DNA of 64,000 nt, taken from Chloroflexota bacterium. Lineage in GTDB: Bacteria; Chloroflexota; Anaerolineae; Aggregatilineales; Phototrophicaceae. Positions within the stretch are counted from its first letter, which is position 1. Each line of letters begins with the position of its first letter. The stretch lies in NCBI GenBank assembly GCA_016223085.1, contig JACRPS010000003.1, positions 496,001 through 560,000 on the forward strand. Direction: 5' to 3'. Positions 1 to 7,900 of the stretch are shown here, piece after piece. A program made the position numbers and the translations under genes. Under the pieces are notes generated by a model that was not told where the DNA came from, made no database searches, and saw only the letters and a program-made list of their open reading frames with translations.

Positions 1-693
1 GCGGCGGTGCGCCTGCGGCTGGCGAACCCGGCCCGTGACTGGCGCGGCGCGTGGGAAACTGCCGAAAGCGCCGGTGGTGGTCTGTACGTCGCTGCCAACG
101 CGGACATAGACCGTGCTGGCGACTGGTGGGCGCTGGTGAACGTGGATAACACACGGGCAGCTTTTGCCTGGACGATCAGCGACGATGCTGCTGTGCCGCA
201 GTGGCGCAACCCCGGCCTGCTGAATCTGCTGGCGCTGGCAGGGGTTATCGTCGCGCTTGCCTGGGCGGTCTATCCCCTTGCCCGGCGTGTCTATCGTCGG
301 TTGGACTTAAACCCCGCCAACGTGACCATCGCCATTGGCGCGGTGGTGGCGACCACGCTGTTTATCGTGATCGGCGTGGTGGTCATCCAGACGACACAGG
401 CGCAGTACGACGCCACGCTGAACCCCCTGCCTGCCGTTGTCAATCCCGTGCTGCCGGACACGGCCTCGCTTGAACGCGGGCAGGCGCTGTTCAAAGCATC
501 GTGTGGCTGGCAGGGAAGCGACTGGATGGCGCTGGTCGAACGGTTGCCGCGTACCCGCGACGAGGCGCTGTACGCGGCGGTGCGGGACGGCTGGCGGACG
601 CTGCCGCCATGCGCCGGTCTGGACGACCGCCAGCGGTGGGACGTGATGAATTACGTTAGGAGTTATGAGGAACGAGGGATGAGGGATGAGTAA
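1..693 (+). CDS. C-terminal part of a copper-resistance (CopD/YtkA)-like membrane protein with a degenerate cytochrome c tail
   Basis: The reading frame is open from base 1, so the 5' end lies outside the window. The visible part begins with a beta-rich stretch (GGGLYVAANADIDRAGDWWA, then ALVNVD) resembling the YtkA-like domain found at the end of CopC/CopD-type proteins, which is a family-level inference. Two membrane helices follow (LLNLLALAGVIVALAWAVY and IAIGAVVATTLFIVIGVVVI). The last 75 residues look like a small cytochrome c domain (ERGQALFKASCGW to DVMNYVRSY), but the haem motif CxxCH is absent: only CGWQ remains, so it probably binds no haem. A role in copper handling at the membrane is likely but not proven. 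The call rests on fold-like patterns, not on a catalytic motif. Confidence 0.5.
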   Translation, partial: AAVRLRLANPARDWRGAWETAESAGGGLYVAANADIDRAGDWWALVNVDNTRAAFAWTISDDAAVPQWRNPGLLNLLALAGVIVALAWAVYPLARRVYRRLDLNPANVTIAIGAVVATTLFIVIGVVVIQTTQAQYDATLNPLPAVVNPVLPDTASLERGQALFKASCGWQGSDWMALVERLPRTRDEALYAAVRDGWRTLPPCAGLDDRQRWDVMNYVRSYEERGMRDE

Positions 694-738
694 AAAGATG
701 GTCATCCCTTATGCCTTGTCACCTGTATGGAGGCCATC

Positions 739-1398
739 ATGATTACCGTTGTGAGCGTGCCGGGAGATGCGGACGTTGCTGCCCGGCTGAGGCAGGACTT
801 GCAGGCGGCTGGGTATCGGCTGAGCGATGCGCTCGCGGCAGGGGTAGACAATCTGCTGCTGGTGGTGCTGTCGCCGGCAGCGAACACCGACCCCCACGTG
901 GAACAGGCGATCATCACTGCCCTGGACAATGGCCAGCACATCATTCCGGTGCTGGCAAAGCCCGCGCCCGTGCCAAAACTGATTGACCATCTGGCGGTGC
1001 TGGACTTCAGCACCCGGTACGACGCCGACGCGCTGCGGAGTTACGTCGCGGCGCTGTCCGGCCCTGACGCGCACCGACCGCTGAAGGTCATCACGCCGAG
1101 GGTGCGGCAGGCCAACCGGCGCGCCGGGCTGTGGCTGGGCGCGCTGGCGCTGCTGTGGCTGATTATCGGGCTGGTGCTGGTGGGGGTGTTCCGGGTGCAG
1201 GCGCCGCTGGAGGAGTTTAACACGGTGGACACGCTCGAAGCGGCGACGATTCAGGCGGCAGTTGGACGTAATCTGCCGCATTCGACGCAGGAAGCCGAAA
1301 ACTTCCCCCTGACGATTCAGGCCGCGCCGACCGCGCAGCGACCGCTGCTGATCGCCACCGGCACGGCGCTGGTTGCCACCCGCGAGCCGCGCCGGTAG
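739..1398 (+). CDS. TIR-like domain protein with one C-terminal membrane helix
   Basis: A 219-residue protein. The ATG at 739 is preferred over the in-frame ATG at 727 because GGAGG at 729-733 sits five bases before it. Residues 1-110 have the alternating strand/helix pattern of TIR_2-type domains (ITVVSVPGDADVAARLRQDL, later LLLVVLSPAANTDPHVEQAI, then HIIPVL). A single membrane helix (GLWLGALALLWLIIGLVLVGV) is followed by a short outer tail. TIR domains act as protein-interaction modules or NAD-cleaving enzymes; the usual catalytic glutamate context (WxxxE) is not clear here, so activity is open. It stands alone, 45 bases after the preceding gene, and is followed by a dispersed palindrome. 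Confidence 0.5.
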   Translation: MITVVSVPGDADVAARLRQDLQAAGYRLSDALAAGVDNLLLVVLSPAANTDPHVEQAIITALDNGQHIIPVLAKPAPVPKLIDHLAVLDFSTRYDADALRSYVAALSGPDAHRPLKVITPRVRQANRRAGLWLGALALLWLIIGLVLVGVFRVQAPLEEFNTVDTLEAATIQAAVGRNLPHSTQEAENFPLTIQAAPTAQRPLLIATGTALVATREPRR

Positions 1399-1414
1399 CC
1401 CTTTTTACGAATCC

Positions 1415-1443
1415 GTAGGGGCGAACCGGCGGTTCGCCCCTAC
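1415..1443. repeat. GTAGGG palindrome, CGAACC type
   Basis: A perfect inverted repeat: 13-base arm GTAGGGGCGAACC, loop GGC, complementary arm. It is identical to the copy at 3839-3867. It lies between the TIR-like gene and the pilin gene. It is a member of the dispersed family described in the findings. Confidence 0.9.
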
Positions 1444-1462
1444 ACGCTTACCACGATAGACA

Positions 1463-1496
1463 ACAAAAAAGGGGACGACCTCAGCAGGCCACCCCC
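1463..1496 (-). terminator. Putative rho-independent terminator of the Flp pilin gene
   Basis: Read on the minus strand, a G-rich stretch pairs imperfectly with GTCCCC (inner CCT/AGG pairs) and is followed at once by a run of six T. It lies about 60 bases beyond the pilin stop codon. The stem has mismatches, so the call is moderate. Confidence 0.45.
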
Positions 1497-1555
1497 CGAC
1501 AATGTGCTGGAACAACCTGGAGAGGCTGTCCCCCGCTGTAAAAAACGGTCCCGGA

Positions 1556-1702
1556 CTACAGGGCGTTGACGATGTTCGAGAAGATGTTGCCGATGGCCGG
1601 GCCGAGCAGCGCCAGAATGACGATCACCACGACGGCGACCAGAACCAGAATCAGAGCGTATTCAACGAGGCCCTGACCTTTTTCACGCGGGATGTACATC
1701 AT
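1556..1702 (-). CDS. Flp-family type IVb pilin
   Basis: A 48-residue protein. It has a short basic leader (MMYIPREKG), the Flp processing signature QGLVEYALI with Glu5 and Tyr6 of the mature protein, then one long hydrophobic helix (LVLVAVVVIVILALLG) and a small tail. Prepilin peptidase is expected to cut after Gly9, and the mature subunit would build a thin Tad/Flp pilus. AGGAGG at 1712-1717 (complement) lies nine bases before the double ATG. No tad secretion genes (ATPase, platform, prepilin peptidase) are in this window, so the gene is an orphan pilin here. Confidence 0.9.
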   Translation of the reverse strand: MMYIPREKGQGLVEYALILVLVAVVVIVILALLGPAIGNIFSNIVNAL

Positions 1703-1901
1703 GGGATAAAGCCTCCTGTGATATGTTGACGATATGAGAATGAGTATGTCAACTAGTTACACAGTAGCCGAGAATTGTTTGATTGTCAATAAGGTTGCCT
1801 AAAGATTATACGTACTTCACAAAAAATTAACGAATCGGGTTGAACCAGAGGCAGTGCGACCTCGATAATGCCTGGAAATTCAATAGCAGTAATGGTTTTT
1901 G

Positions 1902-1930
1902 GTGGGGACATGGCGACGCCATGTCCCTGC
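1902..1930. repeat. GTAGGG-family palindrome, CATGGC type, variant ends
   Basis: Arms GGGACATGGCG and CGCCATGTCCC with one central base; outer ends read GTG/TGC instead of GTA/TAC. The core matches the copy at 11012-11040. It sits in the 275-base gap between the pilin gene and the molybdopterin oxidoreductase gene. Confidence 0.7.
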
Positions 1931-1977
1931 ACCGAATCAGATCGCCAGGTTTTGTCCGGCATGTTAATGACCACCAC

Positions 1978-3660
1978 TTACAGCGTTGCGCTCCGGCTGT
2001 CATAGCCGGTGGCGCCGCTGGGGAACGTGTCCTGGCTGCGGTCAATCTGCGGCGTGCCGTTGCCATCCACACAGCGGACGGTAAAGCGGTGCTGCCCGGC
2101 TTCAAACGGCCAGTCGTAGCGCCAGATCACCCACGTCGTTTCGGACAGGGGTGTGCGAAGCTGCGCCGGCTGCCAGTCGCCGTCATCTACCTTAACTTCG
2201 ACTTTCGAAATCCCGCGCGCGCCGGCGTAGGCGATGCCGCCCACCGGCACCAGCGTCGTGTCGCCCACTTTCAGCAGGCTATCGGTCGCCACCGTGTCCA
2301 CGACGGAAGTCGCTTGCACCTTCGCCACTTCATCCCAGCCGCGCATCACCCAGTACCCTTCTTCCCAGTTTTCAACCACTTCGATGCTGACCATCCACTT
2401 CGGCTGTTTCATCCCGTACAGGTTGGGGATGTAAATCCGCAGCGGGAAGCCGTGCGAAGTCGTCAGCGGCAGGCCATCCCAGGCATACGTCAGCATGATG
2501 CGTTCGTCATTCAGCACGTCGTTGAGCACCACCGTTTCATGGAAGCCGTCCGCCGCCTTGATCCGCAGGTAGCCGCCGTTAATCGTCGGTTTGGCCTGCT
2601 CGATGATGTGTTTTAGCGGGACGCCCGTCCACCGCTGCGTACCGATCAGATCGCCGCCGACCGGGTTGGAGATGCACGACAGCGTGACAAACTGGTGCAG
2701 CGGCTCGTAATTATCGCGCAGATCGGCCAGCGTCAGTTCCATCGGGTTTTCGACCAGCCCGGAAATGCTGAGCTTCCAGTCGTCTTCGTACAGCACCGGC
2801 GGCAGCGAATTGATGTCAATCCGGTAATGTTTATTGAGCGGCGTCAGTTCCGGGCGCGTGCCAGGCGCGGGCGCTAACGCAGCAGCGGCGTTGGGGAGTG
2901 GGTTCGTTTCCGACCACGCCACCGGCCCGGCTTCGGAGGTCGCCTCGGCGGGGATGCTGGCAGCCACCGGGGCCGCTTCGTCTGACGACCGCGCCAGCAG
3001 CGCCCCTACCCCCGCGCCGACGACGGTGATAGTGGCAGTCGCGCCGCCAAGCTGCACCAGAAAGCGGCGGCGGTCGAGCGAACGTGCGCCTGCCCTTATC
3101 CCAGACCCTTCCGATACGGGGTCAGGGAGAGGGGCAGTATAAGCGACGAGCTGGTTATACACCCACACGTGCGCCATGCCCCACAGCAGAAACGCCGCGA
3201 CAATCCACAACGCGCCGACCAGCGGCGGGGTGGCAGCCGAAATGTTCAGCGAGGCGCTTAAAAGTGCCAGCGGCACGCCGACAACCGCGCCCAGCACCAG
3301 CCCGGCGGCCAGCGGCGCGCGCCCGGCGCGACGGCGCAGCACGGCGAAAAATATCGCGCCAAAGATAATGCCCAGCGCCAGCAATTGTCCGATAGCGATA
3401 ATGTGTTCGGCAGTTTTGGCGGTGCTGGATGTCTCACCCAGATTAAACGCCGCGATCAGACTGACGATCAGGCTGATGCCAAAGCGCACGACCGCGCCCG
3501 GCAGCACCCGCGCCATCCAGTCAAACAGGTCAAACGGCGCGAACGGCGTCCCGGCCAGTTGCGACGCCGCGAATAATACCGCCAGCAGCGCCGCCGTCAG
3601 CAGGCCGCCCACCAGCGCCCCTGTCACAATCCATGAAGACATATTCCGGCTCATCATCAT
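1978..3660 (-). CDS. Membrane-anchored sulfite-oxidase-family (YedY-like) molybdopterin oxidoreductase
   Basis: A 560-residue protein. Residues 10-170 hold about five membrane helices. A twin-arginine-like segment (DRRRFLVQLGGA, near residue 196) opens another hydrophobic stretch, so the catalytic part is exported. Residues 265-450 form the oxidoreductase molybdopterin domain, with the expected molybdenum-ligand cysteine at position 329 (VTLSCISNPVGGD). The C-terminal 90 residues resemble the Mo-cofactor dimerisation domain of sulfite oxidases. The substrate cannot be told from sequence; sulfite or oxidised methionine are family options. Three ATG codons stand in a row; GGGGG just upstream favours the third (near 3654). 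The gene stands alone, with no YedZ-like partner visible. Confidence 0.85.
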   Translation of the reverse strand: MMMSRNMSSWIVTGALVGGLLTAALLAVLFAASQLAGTPFAPFDLFDWMARVLPGAVVRFGISLIVSLIAAFNLGETSSTAKTAEHIIAIGQLLALGIIFGAIFFAVLRRRAGRAPLAAGLVLGAVVGVPLALLSASLNISAATPPLVGALWIVAAFLLWGMAHVWVYNQLVAYTAPLPDPVSEGSGIRAGARSLDRRRFLVQLGGATATITVVGAGVGALLARSSDEAAPVAASIPAEATSEAGPVAWSETNPLPNAAAALAPAPGTRPELTPLNKHYRIDINSLPPVLYEDDWKLSISGLVENPMELTLADLRDNYEPLHQFVTLSCISNPVGGDLIGTQRWTGVPLKHIIEQAKPTINGGYLRIKAADGFHETVVLNDVLNDERIMLTYAWDGLPLTTSHGFPLRIYIPNLYGMKQPKWMVSIEVVENWEEGYWVMRGWDEVAKVQATSVVDTVATDSLLKVGDTTLVPVGGIAYAGARGISKVEVKVDDGDWQPAQLRTPLSETTWVIWRYDWPFEAGQHRFTVRCVDGNGTPQIDRSQDTFPSGATGYDSRSATL

Positions 3661-3838
3661 CCCCCGTTCACACCGCTTGCACGTACCATTGTCTCGCAGC
3701 CAACGATTTTTGTTACGCCATCACATCCGCTACCCTACCTGTCGAACATTAATCCCGCCTGAGACTGCGGATAAATAACACACGCAGAGGGGACGGGGAA
3801 ACCTGATGGTTAAATGAAAACCGATACATAGATTTTTC

Positions 3839-3867
3839 GTAGGGGCGAACCGGCGGTTCGCCCCTAC
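3839..3867. repeat. GTAGGG palindrome, CGAACC type
   Basis: Base-for-base the same 29-base palindrome as at 1415-1443 (arm GTAGGGGCGAACC, loop GGC). Confidence 0.9.
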
Positions 3868-3908
3868 ATTCTATGAATCTGTTTTCGGTCATCCACGAGG
3901 AAGTCTTC

Positions 3909-3937
3909 GTAGGGGCATGACGTTGTTATGTCCCTAC
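3909..3937. repeat. GTAGGG palindrome, eroded arms
   Basis: GTAGGG and CCCTAC ends are intact. The inner arms (GCATGAC against GTTATGT) pair with two G-T mismatches around the loop GTT. It is only 41 bases from the previous copy. Confidence 0.7.
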
Positions 3938-4033
3938 ACGAAAGCGTTTTTCACCACCCTCCGCTCGGTGACAGGCATAAGGGGCGCCTGTCTTCCCGGC
4001 ACGCCCCAACCACTCGGATACTATAACGATACG

Positions 4034-4450
4034 TTATTTCATCATCATCCCGGATTTTAATGTTTCGTACAGAAAAGCCTCGACCTCAGCGCGAAGCTGG
4101 GTACACGCTTCGTTTTCGCCCTCCACCACACCCGGCTGAAGCTGCGTCATGCCTTCCATCATCGTTTCTTCAGTCATCATTTCCGGCGTGGCTTCCTCCA
4201 TCATCGCTTCTGGCGTGGCTTCCATCATCTCCGCCATCATCGCGTCGAACAGCGGCGCGAACTGCCCCTTGTCAAACTGTGCCACATCTGTCATCGGGTG
4301 GAAGCCGTAGTCATGCTCCGCCAGGTACAGCAGCGTGATAAGCGTTGAATCGCATACGATCATGCCGCTGTCCTGCGCCTGCGCCGGCAGCAGCGCCAGC
4401 ACTAGAACCAGAATCGCCACTACCGATAAAACGAACCAACGGGTACGCAT
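4034..4450 (-). CDS. Secreted methionine-rich small protein
   Basis: A 138-residue protein with an N-terminal signal peptide (WFVLSVVAILVLVLALL, then PAQAQ as the likely cut site). Residues 71-101 hold 11 methionines, mostly as MM pairs mixed with acidic residues and ATPE segments (MMAEMMEATPEAMM is typical). Two cysteines (33 and 116) flank this stretch and could form a disulfide. Methionine clusters of this kind can bind Cu(I) or Ag(I), but no known family is recognised and metal binding is inference. The last residues are again MMM. It is transcribed away from the MBL/TetR genes and is apparently monocistronic. Confidence 0.6.
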   Translation of the reverse strand: MRTRWFVLSVVAILVLVLALLPAQAQDSGMIVCDSTLITLLYLAEHDYGFHPMTDVAQFDKGQFAPLFDAMMAEMMEATPEAMMEEATPEMMTEETMMEGMTQLQPGVVEGENEACTQLRAEVEAFLYETLKSGMMMK

Positions 4451-4558
4451 GTCTTGATCCTCCTGTTGAACTTAAATGGACACCCAACAGCGTAGGCGGA
4501 AATTCTGACAAATTGGTGGCGAAAATCTTACAAAAGGATTAAACGTGCCAGCAGCTTC

Positions 4559-4587
4559 TTGACAAACTAAAACACTTAGTTTATAGT
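4559..4587 (+). promoter_or_regulatory. Sigma-70-type promoter of the MBL/TetR operon
   Basis: TTGACA (4559-4564), 17-base spacer, TATAGT (4582-4587), 31 bases before the ATG of the MBL gene. The near-consensus match and optimal spacing make this the clearest promoter in the window. Two operator-like repeats overlap it. Confidence 0.75.
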
Positions 4588-4600
4588 CTAATCACGTTAG
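4564..4600. promoter_or_regulatory. Paired operator for the adjacent TetR-family regulator
   Basis: First site: AAACTAA (4564-4570), five bases, TTAGTTT (4576-4582), filling the -35/-10 spacer. Second site: CTAA (4588-4591), five bases, TTAG (4597-4600), just after the -10 box. The two centres are 21 bp apart, two helical turns, so two dimers would sit on the same face. The regulator encoded at 5324-5914 is the obvious ligand; this is inference from position and symmetry. Confidence 0.6.
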
Positions 4601-4617
4601 TTTAGAGGAGAAGCACC

Positions 4618-5343
4618 ATGCAGATCAAGACATACGGCGACCATCTGATTCAATTGACCCGCCTGACCGCGTTTAACTGCTTCCTGGTGCGGGAGGCCGA
4701 TGGCTTCACCCTGGTAGACACTGGACTCAAGGGTTCGGAGCAGGCGATACTCCAGGCGGCCCGCGAGCACGGCGCGCCCATCCGCCGCATTCTCCTGTCC
4801 CATGCCCACACCGATCACGTCGGTTCGCTTGACGCGTTACACACCCTGCTGCCGGACGCCGAAGTGGCGATTTCGGCGCGTGACGCCCGCTTCCTCACCG
4901 GCGACCGCAGCCTGGACGCAGATGAGCCGCAGGTCCTCTTGCGCGGCGGTTATCCCATCTGCGCCACAACCCCGACGCGCCTGCTCACAGCCGGCGAGCG
5001 CATCGGTTCGCTGGAAGTGATTGCCAGTCCAGGACACACGCCCGGCCATGTCGCCTTTTTCGATCACCGTGACCGCACGCTGATTGCCGGTGACGCCTAC
5101 AGTACCAAAGCGGGCATCACGACCGGCGGCACGCTCCGGCTGCTGTTCCCGTTTCCGGCGCTGGCAACGTGGCATAAGCCGACGGCCATTGACAGCGCCG
5201 AACGGCTGCGCGACCTGCAACCGGCGCGGCTGGCGGTGGGTCACGGCCCGGTGCTGGTGAACCCGATAGAAGCGATGGAACGGGCGATTGCTGAAGCCAA
5301 ACGCCACCTGCGGAGCGAAAATTATGCCCAGAAAGCGTATTGA
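4618..5343 (+). CDS. MBL-fold metallo-hydrolase
   Basis: A 241-residue protein with the metallo-beta-lactamase fold. The metal motif is HAHTDH (in LLSHAHTDHVGS), followed by later ligands in GHTPGH, GDAY and GHGP. Such enzymes hydrolyse esters, thioesters, lactones or similar bonds with two metal ions; the substrate is not evident. GAGGAG stands 8 bases before the ATG. The gene overlaps the start of the TetR gene by 20 bases, so the two form an operon driven by the promoter at 4559-4587. It is probably repressed by its own TetR partner until a small molecule substrate appears. Confidence 0.85.
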   Translation: MQIKTYGDHLIQLTRLTAFNCFLVREADGFTLVDTGLKGSEQAILQAAREHGAPIRRILLSHAHTDHVGSLDALHTLLPDAEVAISARDARFLTGDRSLDADEPQVLLRGGYPICATTPTRLLTAGERIGSLEVIASPGHTPGHVAFFDHRDRTLIAGDAYSTKAGITTGGTLRLLFPFPALATWHKPTAIDSAERLRDLQPARLAVGHGPVLVNPIEAMERAIAEAKRHLRSENYAQKAY

Positions 5344-5914
5344 CCGGCAGCGGGTGCTGGAGGTGAGTATCGCGCTGGCGGACGCGCACGGCTTCGAGGC
5401 GGTGACGCTCGCCAGCGTGGCCGATCAGCTCGGTATTCGCATCCCGTCGCTGTATAACCACGTCTCCGGCCTGCCGGGGCTGCGGCACGACATGGCGCTG
5501 TGGGGCGTGCGCCAGCTTGGCGAACGACTGCGGCGTGCCGCCGTTGGCAAAGCGGGTGACGAGGCGATTGTCAGCGTCGCCCACGCTTACCGGGCGTTTG
5601 CCCACGCCCATCCCGGGATTTACTCCGCGACGCTGCGTGCTGCCACACCCGATGAACCCGACCTGGCCGCCGCCGGGCAGGAAGTGCTTGACGTGGTGCT
5701 GGCAGTGTTGCAACCGTATGGCTTCGATTCAGAGGACACGCTGCACGTCGTGCGCGGTCTGCGCAGCCTGCTGCACGGGTTTGTTGATCTGGAAATCGCC
5801 GGCGGTTTCGGGCTGGCGCTCGACCGGGACGACAGCTTCCGCCAGCTTGTCCAACTGTTTATACAGGGCCTGCACACGCGGCAAAAAAGTCTTCACACCG
5901 GCAGCGTAAACTGA
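5324..5914 (+). CDS. TetR/AcrR-family transcriptional regulator with WHG-type C-terminal domain
   Basis: A 196-residue protein. Residues 5-50 form the TetR helix-turn-helix (RVLEVSIALADAHGFEAVTL to RIPSLYNHVSGL). The C-terminal ligand domain, with a conserved LRSLLHGFVDLE stretch, fits the WHG-type family. The ATG at 5324 is chosen because GGAG lies 8 bases upstream and it gives the usual short N-terminus. It overlaps the MBL gene by 20 bases. It probably represses this operon through the twin sites at 4564-4600. Its end overlaps the convergent histidine-kinase gene by 22 bases. Confidence 0.85.
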   Translation: MPRKRIDRQRVLEVSIALADAHGFEAVTLASVADQLGIRIPSLYNHVSGLPGLRHDMALWGVRQLGERLRRAAVGKAGDEAIVSVAHAYRAFAHAHPGIYSATLRAATPDEPDLAAAGQEVLDVVLAVLQPYGFDSEDTLHVVRGLRSLLHGFVDLEIAGGFGLALDRDDSFRQLVQLFIQGLHTRQKSLHTGSVN

Positions 5915-7119
5915 AACGTCGTGCCCTGCTCCGGCTGGCTGCGGACGCTGATCGTGCCGCCGTGCGCTTCGACAAACCCGCGCGCGATTGCCAACCCCAG
6001 GCCAACGCCGCGGGTTTTGTCCCGTTCCGGCGCGCGCGTCGGTTCGCCCTGGTAAAAACTCTCAAACACGCGCGGCAGGTCGGTCGGCGCGATCAGCGAC
6101 CCGGTGTTATGTACCGATACGCACACTGCGTCGGCGTCGCGCTCGGCCCGCAGCGTGATGCAGCCACCTGGCGGCGTGTAGCGCAGCGCGTTTTCCAGCA
6201 GGTTCGACAGCACCCGCTGGATTTTGTCCGGCGCGATATAAACCGTATCCACGCCGGGCTGGACGCTGCCCGTCAGCGTCACCCCGCTGCGTTCGGCACG
6301 CGGGCGCATACTGCCGATGGTGTCGGAAAACAGATCGCGCAGCGAGGTGGGTTCGCGCTGGATGTCCAGATTGCCCGCATCCAGCCGCGACAGTTCAAAC
6401 AGGTCGTCAATCAGGCGGCTGAGATGTTGAATCTCGTGCTGCATGTCGCGCATGTACCGCTCGATGATCTGCGGATCCGTCACTACACCGTCGGGGATTG
6501 CCTCGTTCATCACGCGGATTGCCGTCAGCGGTGTGCGTAAATCGTGTGACACCCACGCCACCAGATCGCGCCGCGCCTGTTCAAGCTGGCGGCGGCGGGT
6601 GTCCGCCGCTTTCAGCGCCTCCGCCATCTGGTTAAAGGTGGTTGTCAGCCGCGCCAGTTCGTCCGTGCCGCGCACCTCTAGCTGTACATCCAGCTCGCCG
6701 CGCGCCACGTGTTCCGTCGCCCGCACCAGCGCGTGAATCCGCGCGATCAGAGTCCCGGCCAGGAAATACACCAGAATCACCGCCACCGCCCCGGCGAACA
6801 CCAGCAGCGCCGCCGTCAGCACCAGATCGTGGCGGCTGATGAACATCAACTGCGCTACAATCCACACGTTGACGAAGATCAGCGCGACGGTGAAGACGAT
6901 CCCCGCCAGCAGCACCCCGCGCAGGCTGGCGAACCCCTGCGCCGCCCGGCTGCGGCTGAGCAGCACCGTCAGCAGCACGGTGGGGAGGCCGGTCGCCGTC
7001 ATCAGCAGAAACAACTGCTGGATGTCCTGCGCCGGCGGGTTTAACGCGGCGGTGACCAACAGCAACGCCAGCGCGGCAGCGGCGATCACGCTCAGTCCCA
7101 GACGGAGAAACAGCATCAT
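5893..7119 (-). CDS. Sensor histidine kinase
   Basis: A 408-residue membrane kinase. Several N-terminal helices (residues 8-25, 36-54, 68-90, 100-124) lead to a HAMP segment (about 125-175), the dimerisation/phosphoacceptor domain with His192 in WVSHDLRTPLTA, and a HATPase_c domain (N box LLENALRYTP, G boxes GVGLGLAIARG and GTTFQF). It autophosphorylates and passes the phosphate to the response regulator encoded just upstream, with which it overlaps by 4 bases. The extracytoplasmic part is very small, so it may sense through the membrane. The signal is unknown. Confidence 0.9.
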   Translation of the reverse strand: MMLFLRLGLSVIAAAALALLLVTAALNPPAQDIQQLFLLMTATGLPTVLLTVLLSRSRAAQGFASLRGVLLAGIVFTVALIFVNVWIVAQLMFISRHDLVLTAALLVFAGAVAVILVYFLAGTLIARIHALVRATEHVARGELDVQLEVRGTDELARLTTTFNQMAEALKAADTRRRQLEQARRDLVAWVSHDLRTPLTAIRVMNEAIPDGVVTDPQIIERYMRDMQHEIQHLSRLIDDLFELSRLDAGNLDIQREPTSLRDLFSDTIGSMRPRAERSGVTLTGSVQPGVDTVYIAPDKIQRVLSNLLENALRYTPPGGCITLRAERDADAVCVSVHNTGSLIAPTDLPRVFESFYQGEPTRAPERDKTRGVGLGLAIARGFVEAHGGTISVRSQPEQGTTFQFTLPV

Positions 7120-7814
7120 GGCTCGGCGGCCTCGAATTTATAGCCCACGCCCCATACGGTGTGGATGTACGTGGGATGGCTGGCGTCCGGTTCGATCTTT
7201 TCCCGCAGGCGGCGGATGTGCACCGTGACGGTGCTGGCATCACCGTAAAACCCGTAGCCCCACACCCGATCGAGCAGTTGTTCACGGGTGAACACCTGGC
7301 GCGGGTGGCGCGCCAGCAGCCACAGTAGATCAAATTCGGTGGCTGTCAGTGAAACAGCTTTGCCGCCGCAGGTCACACTGTGCTGGCGCGGGTCAATCGC
7401 AAGCCGCCCGACGACCAGCGGCTTATTATCGGCGTCGTCGCTTTTGCCGCTGCGGCGAAGTACCGCTTTGACACGGGCTACCAGTTCGCGCGGGCTGAAC
7501 GGTTTGACGATGTAATCGTCCACGCCAAGCTGGAAACCCGCCAGCCGGTCGCTTTCCTCGCCACGCGCCGTCAGTATGATGATTGGCACACCCCTGTCCG
7601 GCGTCCCGCCCCGGATCGTCCGTGTCACAGTGTAGCCATCCAGCCCTGGCAGCATGATGTCCAGCACCACCAGATCAATCGGCTGGCCGCGCAGCAGCGC
7701 CAGCGCCCCGTCGCCGCTTTCGGCCTCCAGCACGCTAAAACCTTCCCGTTCCAGATAACGCCGTACCACTTCCCGGATTGCCAGTTCGTCTTCCACCATC
7801 AAAATCGTCGTCAT
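7116..7814 (-). CDS. OmpR/PhoB-family response regulator
   Basis: A 232-residue regulator. The receiver domain (1-120) has the phosphoacceptor Asp52 (VVLDIMLPG), acidic residues E8-D9 region (MVEDE) and the conserved Lys in DDYIVKPF. The C-terminal winged helix (about 135-228) carries SLTATEFDLLWLLARHP and the recognition helix with VTVHIRRLREKI. It is first in an operon with the sensor kinase (4-base overlap). The pair forms a complete two-component system; target genes are not evident. Confidence 0.93.
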   Translation of the reverse strand: MTTILMVEDELAIREVVRRYLEREGFSVLEAESGDGALALLRGQPIDLVVLDIMLPGLDGYTVTRTIRGGTPDRGVPIIILTARGEESDRLAGFQLGVDDYIVKPFSPRELVARVKAVLRRSGKSDDADNKPLVVGRLAIDPRQHSVTCGGKAVSLTATEFDLLWLLARHPRQVFTREQLLDRVWGYGFYGDASTVTVHIRRLREKIEPDASHPTYIHTVWGVGYKFEAAEP

Positions 7815-7900
7815 GCCCTTAGCCTACGACCGGATGATTACGGATGTCTTACAGGTTCAGTTTAGGTAACGAATATGGGAATGGGGAAAATCGCGTTCAT

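Larger units (their letters stand above)
3661..4033. other. Intergenic region with two palindromes
   Basis: 373 bases between the oxidoreductase start and the end of the methionine-rich gene. It holds the palindromes at 3839-3867 and 3909-3937. No convincing open frame or RNA gene was seen. Confidence 0.6.

Noticed and set aside
1840-2616. Long plus-strand open frame opposite the molybdopterin oxidoreductase
   Set aside because: It is antisense to a clear gene with motifs and has arginine/histidine-rich composition typical of GC-rich shadow frames.
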